Source: Alishewanella agri BL06
GTDB taxonomy: Bacteria > Pseudomonadota > Gammaproteobacteria > Enterobacterales > Alteromonadaceae
Direction of reading: 5' to 3'
Assembly (NCBI RefSeq): GCF_000272005.1
Contig: NZ_AKKU01000026.1
Span: forward strand, 124,001 to 188,000
Length of the DNA: 64,000 bases
The notes under the pieces were generated by a model that was not told the DNA's origin, did not search any database, and worked only from the letters and a program-made list of their open reading frames with translations. The translations under genes were made by a program, and so were the position numbers. Of the stretch, positions 8,962 to 16,620 are shown in pieces (positions within the stretch are counted from its first letter, which is position 1; the number at the start of each line of letters is the position of its first letter).

Positions 8962-8988
8962 GTAAGGGGGCAACTCACATTTTTCAAG
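8962..8988 (-). promoter_or_regulatory. Candidate heat-shock (sigma-32) promoter for hslVU
   Basis: On the minus strand CTTGAAA (8988-8982) is a perfect sigma-32 -35 element. It is followed after 12 bp by CCCCTTAC (8969-8962), which matches CCCCATNT at five of seven defined positions. The ftsN stop codon TGA lies within the -35 element. hslVU is a classic heat-shock operon. The expected start near 8955 would fall inside the hairpin at 8933-8959. Confidence 0.6.
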
Positions 8989-9547
8989 TGACGTTTCGTA
9001 CCTGACAAGTATTTATCCCCATTTGGCGTAAACGGTTCATATCGGCGGTGGCGGCACGTCGCGACTCATAGGGCCCGGCAACAACTCTAAACCAAACGCC
9101 ATTGCTGCCCTCGGTGCGGCGCACATCAGTTGCAATGCCAGCAAAGGCGATCTGCGCTTTCATTTGTTCGGCCTGGTTTTGCTGCCGGAACGAGCCACAT
9201 TGCAATACCGCTGGTACGCTACGTTGCTGCTGCGGTACCTCGACGGTAATCTCTTTATTTTCGAGCTCTTTAATATATTGATAAGGCTCAGCTTGTGGCT
9301 TGGGTGGTAATTCGTCCTTTGGGGCAACCTTCACCGGCGTCGCGACCGGCTCAGGTGTGACGACCGGTTGTTGCCGTAAAAACCATAAGCCGTAAATAAA
9401 GACGCTCAGCGTCAGTAAAGTCAGGGCAATCAGCAGCCAGGGTTTAGACGCAGCTGCTGGCGCTTTACCACGACCGCCCCTGGCTGCACCGGCTTTTTTG
9501 GCTGGCGCTTTCGGACGGCTGGCGCGTACATAATCTCTTTGTGGCAT
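8984..9547 (-). CDS. ftsN: Cell division protein FtsN (SPOR domain)
   Basis: A 187-residue inner-membrane division protein. It begins MPQRDYVRASRPKAPAKKAG, the basic cytoplasmic tail typical of FtsN, followed by one membrane segment (about 37-56, LLIALTLLTLSVFIYGLWFL). A proline-rich periplasmic linker comes next, with an FtsN-like E-domain segment around QYIKELENKEITVEVPQQ. The C-terminal SPOR domain (about 107-187) binds denuded septal peptidoglycan. FtsN triggers septal synthesis through FtsA and FtsQLB. It is short compared with E. coli (319) but normal for this lineage. It sits between priA and hslV as in many gammaproteobacteria. Confidence 0.93.
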   Translation of the reverse strand: MPQRDYVRASRPKAPAKKAGAARGGRGKAPAAASKPWLLIALTLLTLSVFIYGLWFLRQQPVVTPEPVATPVKVAPKDELPPKPQAEPYQYIKELENKEITVEVPQQQRSVPAVLQCGSFRQQNQAEQMKAQIAFAGIATDVRRTEGSNGVWFRVVAGPYESRRAATADMNRLRQMGINTCQVRNVT

Positions 9548-9636
9548 ACGACGAATTAATTACCTGTTTTTAGATCAACCCGTATTCTACCCGGATCGAC
9601 AGAAAAGGAAACCACACAGCGCCGATCTGCCGCGAC

Positions 9637-11823
9637 TTAGCTCAGATCTAGCGCATCGACATCCAGTTGCCACTTTATTTTCCGACTCAGCGGCCATTTC
9701 GGGATTTCAATTAATAACGCGCTCAGTAACTGGTGCAGTTGCGGCCGATGTTTAGCGTATAAATGGAGCTGCCAGCGATATTTACCCGCTTTGCGCTCTA
9801 ACGGTGATAACAAGGGGCCAAGCAATTGTACACTGGGGTATTGCTGACAAAACGTGGCCAGTTGCTGTAATAGTTGCTGACACGGCTCACTCTGATGCGC
9901 CTCGGCCCGAAATAACGCCAGATGCTGGCAAGGCGGTAAAAAAGTTTGCTGGCGCTCTAGCAAGGCACTGCGGGCAAAGGCAGCATAACCGTTTAAAATA
10001 ATATCCTGCAGTAATGCATGTTCTGGGTGCTGGGTTTGCAGGAGCACCTTACCTTTATCATGGCCACGACCAGCACGGCCGGCGACTTGGGTTAGCAGTT
10101 GGCCGAGTTGCTCGGGTGCACGAAAATCGGCACTGTACAAAGCGCCGTCTACATCGACGATGACCACTAGCGTAACAAAAGGAAAATGATGGCCTTTTGC
10201 CAACATCTGGGTACCCAGAATCAATCTGGGGCCAGCTTGTTCAATTTCGGATAACAAGCTGGCAAAAGCACCTTTGCGGCGGGTGCTGTCGCGATCCAGT
10301 CTGGTGACCGGAATATCCGGAAATAGGGTGGTCAGATGTTCTTCCAGTTGTTCGGTTCCCTGACCAACGGGTGCCAGCCGTGGGCTGCCACAGCCGCCAC
10401 ATTGGCGCGGCACGGCACGGGTCGCACCACAGTGGTGACACACCAGCTGTCGGCTATGCTTGTGATACGTAGTAAAGGCACTACAACGCTGACATTCAGT
10501 TAACCAGCCACATTCCTGACAGCTAAGAGCGGGCGCAAAACCGCGGCGATTTAAAAACAACATCACCTGTTTGCCGGCCTGCAACTGTTGTTGCATTTGC
10601 TGCAGGGTTTGCTGTGCCAGGCCGTACTGTAGTACCTGTTGTTTTAAATCAATCAGTTCTACCTTGGGTAACGCCTGGCCACTGGCACGCGCAGTGAGTT
10701 GCAGATGAATAAAACGGCCTTGCTGACAATTGTACAGTGACTCCAGGCTGGGTGTTGCGGAACCAAGCAGGATCGGGCATATCTCTAATGCGGCACGCTT
10801 GATGGCCAGATCACGGGCATGGTAACGAAAGCCATCCTGTTGTTTCAGTGACAGATCATGTTCCTCATCGATAATAATCAGCCCCAACTGACGAAACGGC
10901 AGAAACAGCGCCGAGCGGGTGCCGATGATCACTGCCGCTGCGCCACTGGCTGCCTGCAGCCAGCATTGTAATCGCTCACCATCACTGAGATTGGAATGCC
11001 ACACCAGAATCGGCGCCTGAAAACGCTGGGCAAAGCGGGACAGTGTTTGCGGGGTTAAACCAATTTCTGGTAACAACACTAACACTTGTTTGCCGGCTTG
11101 CAGTAACGGGGCAATACACTGCAGGTAGACCTCGGTTTTACCCGAGCCGGTTACCCCCTCGAGTAAGAAAGATTTGAAACTGCCCTGTGCCTGATTGAGT
11201 GCCGTCACAGCCAGCGCCTGATCTGCGGTCAGTTGCAAAGCGGGTTCTGCCAACCCTTGAAACTGGTAAGGTTCTGGTGTGGTTTGGAAGCGGGTTATCA
11301 AGCCCTTATCGATTAATTGCTTTAGCGTGTTACTGCTAAATTGCGTTTTTAGCGTGGTTTCTGACAAGGCTTGCTCAGATAATGCCTGCCACAGTGCTGC
11401 TTGTTTTGGAGAGCGACTAAAATCACTGAGTTTAGCCGCAGCGCCTTCGGCCGTTAAGCGATAGCTGGTCGGCTGATAGGCGCTAAGCTCGCGACCTTCA
11501 CGCAGCAATGCTGGCAAGGCCGCGGTTAAGACTTCGCCCAGCGGATGATGATAATAATCGGCAGCAAAACTGAGTAATTGTCGCAGCAGCTTAGGTAGCA
11601 CGGCTGTTTGGTCGATGACGGCCAATACCGGTTTTAATTGCTCCGCCGCGACCTCTGGAGTAACGTCCAGTTGCCAGACAATACCTATCAGTTCACGTTT
11701 ACCAAAAGGCACCCGGACACGACAGCCGATCTGTACCTGCATGTTAGCAGGTAACAGATAATCAAAATGCTGACGTAAAGGGACGGGCAGGGCAACGCGA
11801 ATTGCGGTCACAACAGCTTCCAT
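9637..11823 (-). CDS. priA: Primosomal replication restart helicase PriA
   Basis: Superfamily 2 helicase that recognises stalled forks and loads DnaB through PriB/DnaT. It has 728 residues from the ATG at 11823; a TTG at 11844 would add seven residues, and neither start has a strong Shine-Dalgarno. The N-terminal DNA-binding domain begins VVTAIRVALPVPLRQHFDY. Walker A is GVTGSGKTEVYLQ, the DExH box is IIIDEEHD, and a zinc-binding insertion carries four CxxC pairs (CQEC, CQRC, CHHC, CGGC). The helicase C-terminal motif VAGRAGRG is present. It is divergent from rpmE, the classical arrangement. Confidence 0.97.
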   Translation of the reverse strand: MEAVVTAIRVALPVPLRQHFDYLLPANMQVQIGCRVRVPFGKRELIGIVWQLDVTPEVAAEQLKPVLAVIDQTAVLPKLLRQLLSFAADYYHHPLGEVLTAALPALLREGRELSAYQPTSYRLTAEGAAAKLSDFSRSPKQAALWQALSEQALSETTLKTQFSSNTLKQLIDKGLITRFQTTPEPYQFQGLAEPALQLTADQALAVTALNQAQGSFKSFLLEGVTGSGKTEVYLQCIAPLLQAGKQVLVLLPEIGLTPQTLSRFAQRFQAPILVWHSNLSDGERLQCWLQAASGAAAVIIGTRSALFLPFRQLGLIIIDEEHDLSLKQQDGFRYHARDLAIKRAALEICPILLGSATPSLESLYNCQQGRFIHLQLTARASGQALPKVELIDLKQQVLQYGLAQQTLQQMQQQLQAGKQVMLFLNRRGFAPALSCQECGWLTECQRCSAFTTYHKHSRQLVCHHCGATRAVPRQCGGCGSPRLAPVGQGTEQLEEHLTTLFPDIPVTRLDRDSTRRKGAFASLLSEIEQAGPRLILGTQMLAKGHHFPFVTLVVIVDVDGALYSADFRAPEQLGQLLTQVAGRAGRGHDKGKVLLQTQHPEHALLQDIILNGYAAFARSALLERQQTFLPPCQHLALFRAEAHQSEPCQQLLQQLATFCQQYPSVQLLGPLLSPLERKAGKYRWQLHLYAKHRPQLHQLLSALLIEIPKWPLSRKIKWQLDVDALDLS

Positions 11824-12021
11824 AGCAAGAGAAACAAGACTCAAGTTTAAGGAAGCGATAGCGGCTTGCCAAGTAAAACAAAAATGTCGGCTTTTTCAGT
11901 TTTACGGTTGCAACTTTAATGGCTATCTATTAAGCTACGCGCCCTTAATTAACTGTAATTACGTATGGTGTCTGGCGATAAAAATGCGACCAGATAGCGA
12001 TGCGGCCTAACGAGGTAACCC

Positions 12022-12234
12022 ATGAAACCAGGTATCCACCCGGAATACAAAGAAATTACTGCAACCTGTACTTGCGGTAATTCATTCAAAACCAGTTCAG
12101 CACTGTGCAAAGACATCCACCTGGACGTGTGCTCAGCTTGCCACCCATTCTACACTGGTAAGCAAAAAGTGTTAGACGTAGGTGGTCGTGTTGACCGCTT
12201 CAAGAAGCGTTTCTCGGTACTGGGCAGCCGTTAA
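12022..12234 (+). CDS. rpmE: 50S ribosomal protein L31 (zinc-binding form)
   Basis: A 70-residue ribosomal protein of the C+ type. Cysteines 16, 18, 37 and 40 (CTC and CSAC) form the zinc site, which marks the zinc-containing L31 rather than the YkgM-like zinc-free paralogue. The C-terminal [13 protein letters not shown] is highly conserved. AACGAGGTAACC before the ATG gives a GAGG Shine-Dalgarno. It is monocistronic, followed 16 bp later by a strong terminator, and divergent from priA. The upstream gap (11824-12021) presumably holds both promoters; I could not assign them with confidence. Confidence 0.98.
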   Translation: MKPGIHPEYKEITATCTCGNSFKTSSALCKDIHLDVCSACHPFYTGKQKVLDVGGRVDRFKKRFSVLGSR

Positions 12235-12250
12235 TCTGCTGTCTGTACTA

Positions 12251-12279
12251 AAAAAACCGGAGCTTGCTCCGGTTTTTTT
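12251..12279 (+). terminator. Intrinsic terminator of rpmE
   Basis: A-run, then CCGGAGC, short loop, GCTCCGG and a run of seven T. The near-symmetrical A and T tracts mean it could also act leftward. Confidence 0.9.
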
Positions 12280-12322
12280 ATGCGCTTTAGTCTGGGTCTG
12301 ACATTTGCTGTTGTGTCGGCGA

Positions 12323-13228
12323 CTACTGATTACCGGTAAGCACTTCATTCAATGAGCTGGCACCGCGCTCCGGTCGGGTACTGGAACAGTTACTGCCGGT
12401 TTGCTCACAGCTTAGGCCCCGGATTCGGGTGCCCACTGAACGACTATCGTACTGCCCGGATTGTGACAAGCGACGCACCAAGCCCTCCAGCATATTACTC
12501 GCTTGCAGCTGCTGACCTGAAACCCGAATCACTTCGATATTGTCGACTTCACGCAGGTCCGCTACCAGCGTTTGATGTTGTTGGTCCCCAGCTAACTGCT
12601 CAGTGATCTGTTGTAAATAAGGTCGGGCTGACGTTTGTCCGGATAACACTAGTCTCTTATATAGCTCTGCTGCGCCAGGTAAATCCGGCTCCATACCTAC
12701 GCCATGTTGTTTCAGTTGCCCCAGTAATAGCATGGCGCTGGCTAAGCGTTGCGCTGAAGCTTGTTCTAACAAATCAATGGCAAGAGACAAACTCTCAGGT
12801 TGCTCTTGCTGCAGCAATTGCAGTGCCCGGGCATATTGCGCCGGACCATAGTTTAATTTTACCGCGAGCTGCAGTAAGCGATCTGCTTCAGCGACATCTT
12901 GCTCTGCAACAAAGCCATTACGTAACCAGTCAGACATCAGATAAACCGCCATCGCGTTACGTTGACGTACACCCATTCTCAGGTAGCGTAATGCTTGCTG
13001 GTGATTTTGTTCCAAACCATCTCCTGTGGCGTAAGCCATCGCGACGAAAGCGGCAGCATCGCCGCTACCGCCTCGGGCGAGCCTGATCAGGCGCCGTAAC
13101 TCTTTAGTACAATCGTTATCACTACAAATATGTTCAGCAGCCTGTAGCTCACTATTACTATTGGCCTCAGCGGTAACAGGATAGGTCAGCAGACTGCCGA
13201 TAATAAGTGCTACAGAAATAATTTTCAT
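12323..13228 (-). CDS. Exported Sel1-repeat (TPR-like) protein
   Basis: A 301-residue protein from the ATG at 13228, which has AGAGG five bases upstream; an upstream in-frame start at 13273 would bury the signal peptide. Residues 1-22 (MKIISVALIIGSLLTYPVTA) form a signal peptide. About residues 50-215 carry Sel1-like helical repeats with the pattern of G-D-A-A-A-F-V-A-M-A-Y-A-T-G-D-G and A-x-x-Y-L-x-x-A. These scaffold protein-protein contacts in the periplasm. The Ser-rich C-terminus has cysteines in SCEQTGSNCSS that could form a disulphide. No specific function is recognised. It stands alone, convergent with rpmE, and has a long upstream gap. Confidence 0.75.
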   Translation of the reverse strand: MKIISVALIIGSLLTYPVTAEANSNSELQAAEHICSDNDCTKELRRLIRLARGGSGDAAAFVAMAYATGDGLEQNHQQALRYLRMGVRQRNAMAVYLMSDWLRNGFVAEQDVAEADRLLQLAVKLNYGPAQYARALQLLQQEQPESLSLAIDLLEQASAQRLASAMLLLGQLKQHGVGMEPDLPGAAELYKRLVLSGQTSARPYLQQITEQLAGDQQHQTLVADLREVDNIEVIRVSGQQLQASNMLEGLVRRLSQSGQYDSRSVGTRIRGLSCEQTGSNCSSTRPERGASSLNEVLTGNQ

Positions 13229-13643
13229 ATCGCCTCTGGTTAAAAAATAGTTAACTGTGCCGATTTTAGCCAATGACTGCTTTTGGTCAAGTGATCAGCT
13301 CGTTTATTCTGTAAAAAAAGTGTTTCATTGTTGTAAATGGTTAACTGAGTTATAACTAACTATAACTGGGTGCGATCAATGCGCCGTGCAAAAATTCCAC
13401 ATTTTTAGCCAAAACAGATGTCCAGAACTCTTGGCGTCTGTTTGGAACTTTGTTATAACAGATACGAATCCTACTAAAGTCGTAAAGACGGATTAGCACT
13501 GCTCTGGTACGTCCAGCATGATTTCAGTGTTTTTCCAGAACAGAGCTCATTAAAATGAGCCAACACCGGGCCAAACGTATAACTACAAAGCCTAAACCCG
13601 AGCCTTACTCTGTACCTACTCAAATTATCAGGAAACTTTATTA
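13229..13643. other. 415-bp intergenic control region between the Sel1 gene and the malic enzyme gene
   Basis: No convincing coding frame. It contains two similar 10-bp palindromes, AGTTATAACT (13348-13357) and TGTTATAACA (13451-13460), about 100 bp apart, and a near repeat AACTATAACTGG right after the first. The second palindrome overlaps the -10 of the promoter assigned to the malic enzyme gene. A small inverted repeat (GCTCATTAAAATGAGC) lies at about 13545-13560. A long leader of about 180 nt follows the promoter. Confidence 0.5.
13431..13459 (+). promoter_or_regulatory. Candidate promoter of the malic enzyme gene
   Basis: TTGGCG (13431-13436), a 17-bp spacer and TATAAC (13454-13459). The -10 lies within the palindrome TGTTATAACA, which suggests a repressor site. 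The predicted transcript has a leader of about 180 nt. Confidence 0.5.
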
Positions 13644-14888
13644 ATGTCCGATTTCAGAGAACAAGCCCTGCGTTATCACGCAGAACCTCGCCCTGGAAAA
13701 ATCAGTATCGAAATCAGCAAGCCAGCAGAAACCGTTACCGACCTGGCTCTGGCCTATAGTCCGGGTGTCGCTGAACCCGTGCGTGAAATAGCAGCGGATG
13801 CGACAAACATTTACAAATATACCGCTAAGGGCAACTTAGTGGCGGTTATTTCTAATGGCACCGCCATTTTGGGCCTGGGTAATCTCGGTCATTTGGCATC
13901 AAAACCGGTAATGGAAGGCAAGGCGTTGTTGTTCAAGCGTTTTGCTAATCTGGACTCGATTGATATCGAAGTCAGCCATCGTACTACCGAAGAGTTCATT
14001 AATACCGTTGCCAATATTGCTGATACTTTTGGCGGCATTAATCTGGAGGATATCAAAGCACCTGAGTGTTTTGAGATTGAACAGGAACTGATTAAACGCT
14101 GCAATATCCCGGTATTTCATGATGATCAGCATGGCACTGCCATCGTCACAGCGGCTGGTTTGCTGAATGCGTTGGAGATCCAGGGCAAAGATATCAGTAA
14201 AGCCATTATTGTCTGTATGGGCGCTGGCGCGGCCGCTATTGCCTGTATGGAATTACTGATTAAATGTGGCGCCATGCGTGAACATATTTATATGTTAGAT
14301 ACCAAAGGCGTTATTCATACCCGGCGTGAAGATTTAAATCAGTATAAGCAACTGTTCGCTAACAATACCGATAAACGCACCTTGGAAGATGCCTTGGCCG
14401 GCGCTGATGTGTTTGTTGGTGTTTCCGGCCCAGACGTGCTGCCACCGGAAGCACTAAAACTGATGGCGGATAAGCCGGTAATTTTTGCTTGTTCGAATCC
14501 GGATCCAGAAATTAAACCGGAATTAGCACATGCTGAGCGTAGTGATTTAATTATGGCCACCGGCCGTTCCGACTATCCAAATCAAGTGAATAATGTGCTG
14601 TGTTTTCCGTTTATTTTCCGCGGTGCTTTAGATGTGCGGGCCAGTGTGATTAATGATGAAATGAAACTGGCGGCGGTACAGGCGATTCGGGCGATTGCAA
14701 AAGAGCCAGTTCCCCAGGAAGTGCTGCAAGCCGCAAAGGTTCCGAGCCTGGAGTTTGGTAAAGCCTATATTATTCCAAAACCGATGGATCCCAGATTGTT
14801 ATCACGGGTTGCCCGCGCGGTTGCGGAAGCAGCCGTGGCATCCGGCGTTGCCCGGATCCCGATGCCAGAGGCTTACTTCCAGCCTTGA
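13644..14888 (+). CDS. NAD(P)-dependent malic enzyme, short form
   Basis: Oxidative decarboxylation of malate to pyruvate. This is the short 414-residue type, equivalent to the N-terminal half of MaeB and lacking its phosphotransacetylase-like extension. Visible motifs are ALAYSPGVAEPVREI near the start, NLVAVISNGTAILGLGNLG (substrate and metal region), FGGINLEDIKAPECFEIE (metal-binding Glu/Asp), FHDDQHGTAIVTAAGLLNAL and the Rossmann loop VCMGAGAAAIA. Cofactor preference cannot be read reliably. The gene lies between rpmE and metJ as in Vibrio and Shewanella relatives. A shared terminator separates it from convergent metJ. Confidence 0.93.
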   Translation: MSDFREQALRYHAEPRPGKISIEISKPAETVTDLALAYSPGVAEPVREIAADATNIYKYTAKGNLVAVISNGTAILGLGNLGHLASKPVMEGKALLFKRFANLDSIDIEVSHRTTEEFINTVANIADTFGGINLEDIKAPECFEIEQELIKRCNIPVFHDDQHGTAIVTAAGLLNALEIQGKDISKAIIVCMGAGAAAIACMELLIKCGAMREHIYMLDTKGVIHTRREDLNQYKQLFANNTDKRTLEDALAGADVFVGVSGPDVLPPEALKLMADKPVIFACSNPDPEIKPELAHAERSDLIMATGRSDYPNQVNNVLCFPFIFRGALDVRASVINDEMKLAAVQAIRAIAKEPVPQEVLQAAKVPSLEFGKAYIIPKPMDPRLLSRVARAVAEAAVASGVARIPMPEAYFQP

Positions 14889-14892
14889 TCAT

Positions 14893-14920
14893 AAAAAAAC
14901 CGCCGAAAGGCGGTTTTTTT
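14893..14920. terminator. Bidirectional terminator between the malic enzyme gene and metJ
   Basis: An A-run, CCGCC, GAAA loop, GGCGG and a run of seven T, symmetrical enough to stop transcription from both sides. It touches the metJ stop codon (14919-14921). Confidence 0.88.
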
Positions 14921-15254
14921 ATTCTTCGTCGCTATCAGCTTCGATAATTACCGGGATTTCTTTACCCATGCTGGTCAGGATTTGTCTGACCTCAGCCGGG
15001 ATCTGGTGTGGATTGTCTTTGCGTAAGTCTTCATCGGCAGGCAAAGGCTGACCGGTAAAGGCATGCAGGAAAGCTTCACACAGTAATTCACTGTTGGTTG
15101 CGTGCCGTAAATTGTTTACCTGGCGGCGGGTACGTTCATCAGTTAAAACTTTTAATACATTCAGCGGTATTGAAACGGTAATTTTTTTTACTTGTTCTGA
15201 CTTTTTACCGTGTTCTGCGTAGGGGTGAATATATTCACCATTCCACTTAGCCAT
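14919..15254 (-). CDS. metJ: Methionine regulon repressor MetJ
   Basis: Ribbon-helix-helix repressor that uses S-adenosylmethionine as corepressor and binds tandem met boxes. It has 111 residues (105 in E. coli). The beta ribbon that reads DNA is in [17 protein letters not shown]. The [20 protein letters not shown] helix region and the GQPLP segment are nearly identical to the enterobacterial protein; the tail is rich in Asp/Glu. It is divergent from metB. The AGGGA Shine-Dalgarno lies in a perfect 12-bp palindrome (15255-15266) that directly precedes the ATG, which might modulate translation. Confidence 0.98.
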   Translation of the reverse strand: MAKWNGEYIHPYAEHGKKSEQVKKITVSIPLNVLKVLTDERTRRQVNNLRHATNSELLCEAFLHAFTGQPLPADEDLRKDNPHQIPAEVRQILTSMGKEIPVIIEADSDEE

Positions 15255-15305
15255 AAGGGATCCCTTGTCGTTAATTATAATTTTGCTATTTAGCGCAAAC
15301 CCCGA

Positions 15306-15333
15306 ATTCTACTGCTTTCTGTCGGGCAGTCAA
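15306..15333 (-). promoter_or_regulatory. metJ promoter
   Basis: On the minus strand TTGACT (15333-15328), a 16-bp spacer and TAGAAT (15311-15306). The met boxes centred near 15366 lie just upstream, consistent with autoregulation. Confidence 0.65.
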
Positions 15334-15358
15334 ATAGTGTGCAATAAATAAAGATTAT

Positions 15359-15420
15359 AGACGGCTAAATGGTTTGACTTCCAGTTTTTAATGATTATAC
15401 TTTTAGACGTCTAAACATCT
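15359..15420. promoter_or_regulatory. MetJ operator boxes in the metJ-metB intergenic region
   Basis: Two clusters. The first has AGACGGCT (15359-15366), 7/8 to the AGACGTCT consensus, followed by a weak half. The second has a perfect AGACGTCT (15405-15412) flanked by AAACATCT (15413-15420, 6/8) and ATACTTTT (15397-15404, 5/8). MetJ binds cooperatively to such tandem 8-mers. The second cluster covers the metB -10 and start region. Confidence 0.85.
15374..15401 (+). promoter_or_regulatory. metB promoter
   Basis: TTGACT (15374-15379), a 16-bp spacer and TATACT (15396-15401), a near-consensus sigma-70 promoter overlapped and followed by met boxes, so repressed when S-adenosylmethionine is plentiful. 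Confidence 0.78.
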
Positions 15421-15435
15421 AAAAGAAATTTATTT

Positions 15436-16620
15436 ATGACCAAGCGCCATTCTGCCACCATCGCCGTTCGTGCCGGTATTGCTGAAGATCCTGCCTTTGC
15501 GGCTGTCACTCCACCGATTTATCTTAGCTCAACTTACCAGCTGCCGGCCTTTCGTCAAGCCGGCGCTTATGATTATTCGCGCTCGAATAATCCAACCCGG
15601 GATATTCTGGGCGAAGCCTTGGCCGAGTTGGAAGGTGGCGCTAAAGCGATCATCACTAATACCGGTATGTCAGCCTGTTTACTGGCGTTGCAGCTGCTGA
15701 CGCCAGCAGATACGTTGGTTATTCCGCACGATTGTTATGGTGGCAGTTATCGGCTATTTACCAATTTAGCCTATAAAAAGCAGGCGTTTAAGTTGATTAT
15801 CGTTAACTTTCAGCAAGCAGACTGGGTTAGTCAGTTGCAAGGCGCTACCCCAAGGATGATTTGGCTGGAAACGCCCAGTAATCCGCTACTGCAAATTACT
15901 GACATCGCTAGTGTATGCCAGCGGGCACAGCAGTTTGGTGCGCTGGTTGTAGTGGATAACACCTTTCTATCGCCAGTGTTACAGCAGCCGCTGGCGCTTG
16001 GCGCGGATATCGTGGTGCACTCCACCACCAAATTTATCAACGGTCATAGTGATATTATTGGTGGCGCGGTGATTGCGAAACAGCAAAGCGTGGCCGATGA
16101 GCTGAAATGGTGGGGGAATTGTCTTGGTTTAACCGCCGGTGCCCTGGATTCCTATTTAACGCTGCGCGGGTTAAGAACTTTGCCCTTACGGCTTAAGGCG
16201 CAGCAAGCCAATACCGCAGCAGTGGTGGACTTTTTGGTTAAGCATCCGCTTGTGGCCCGGGTCTACTATCCGGGTTTAGCCGATCATCCCGGTCATCAGG
16301 TTGCAAAAGCCCAGCAAGCCGGTTTTGGCGCAATGTGTAGTTTTGAATTAAAAGCCCCGGCAGCCTTACTGGCCGATTTTTTTGCCGCGCTACGATACTT
16401 TACCTTGGCACAGTCGTTAGGTGGCACCGAAAGCTTGATTTGTCACCCGGCGAGTATGACGCATGCCTCGATGGATGCCGCAGCGCAAAAGACAGCCGGA
16501 ATTACCGACACCTTGATTCGGTTATCCGTAGGTATCGAAGAGGTTTCTGATCTGCTGGCTGACTTAGCGCAGGCGCTGGCGGTTGTCGCAGCGGCCCTGG
16601 CTGCTCAGGGAGATGAATAA
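15436..16620 (+). CDS. metB: Cystathionine gamma-synthase MetB
   Basis: PLP enzyme that joins O-succinyl-homoserine (or another acyl homoserine) with cysteine to make cystathionine, the first committed trans-sulfuration step to methionine. It has 394 residues. The start TIAVRAGIAEDPAFAAVTPP, YDYSRSNNPTR and the PLP lysine in HSTTKFINGHSDIIGG are canonical, and GGTESLICHPASMTH is typical of gamma-synthases. The neighbourhood (metJ opposite, homoserine dehydrogenase after) supports MetB over cystathionine lyases of the same fold. The stop codon overlaps the next start (TAATG), so the two are translationally coupled. Confidence 0.95.
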   Translation: MTKRHSATIAVRAGIAEDPAFAAVTPPIYLSSTYQLPAFRQAGAYDYSRSNNPTRDILGEALAELEGGAKAIITNTGMSACLLALQLLTPADTLVIPHDCYGGSYRLFTNLAYKKQAFKLIIVNFQQADWVSQLQGATPRMIWLETPSNPLLQITDIASVCQRAQQFGALVVVDNTFLSPVLQQPLALGADIVVHSTTKFINGHSDIIGGAVIAKQQSVADELKWWGNCLGLTAGALDSYLTLRGLRTLPLRLKAQQANTAAVVDFLVKHPLVARVYYPGLADHPGHQVAKAQQAGFGAMCSFELKAPAALLADFFAALRYFTLAQSLGGTESLICHPASMTHASMDAAAQKTAGITDTLIRLSVGIEEVSDLLADLAQALAVVAAALAAQGDE

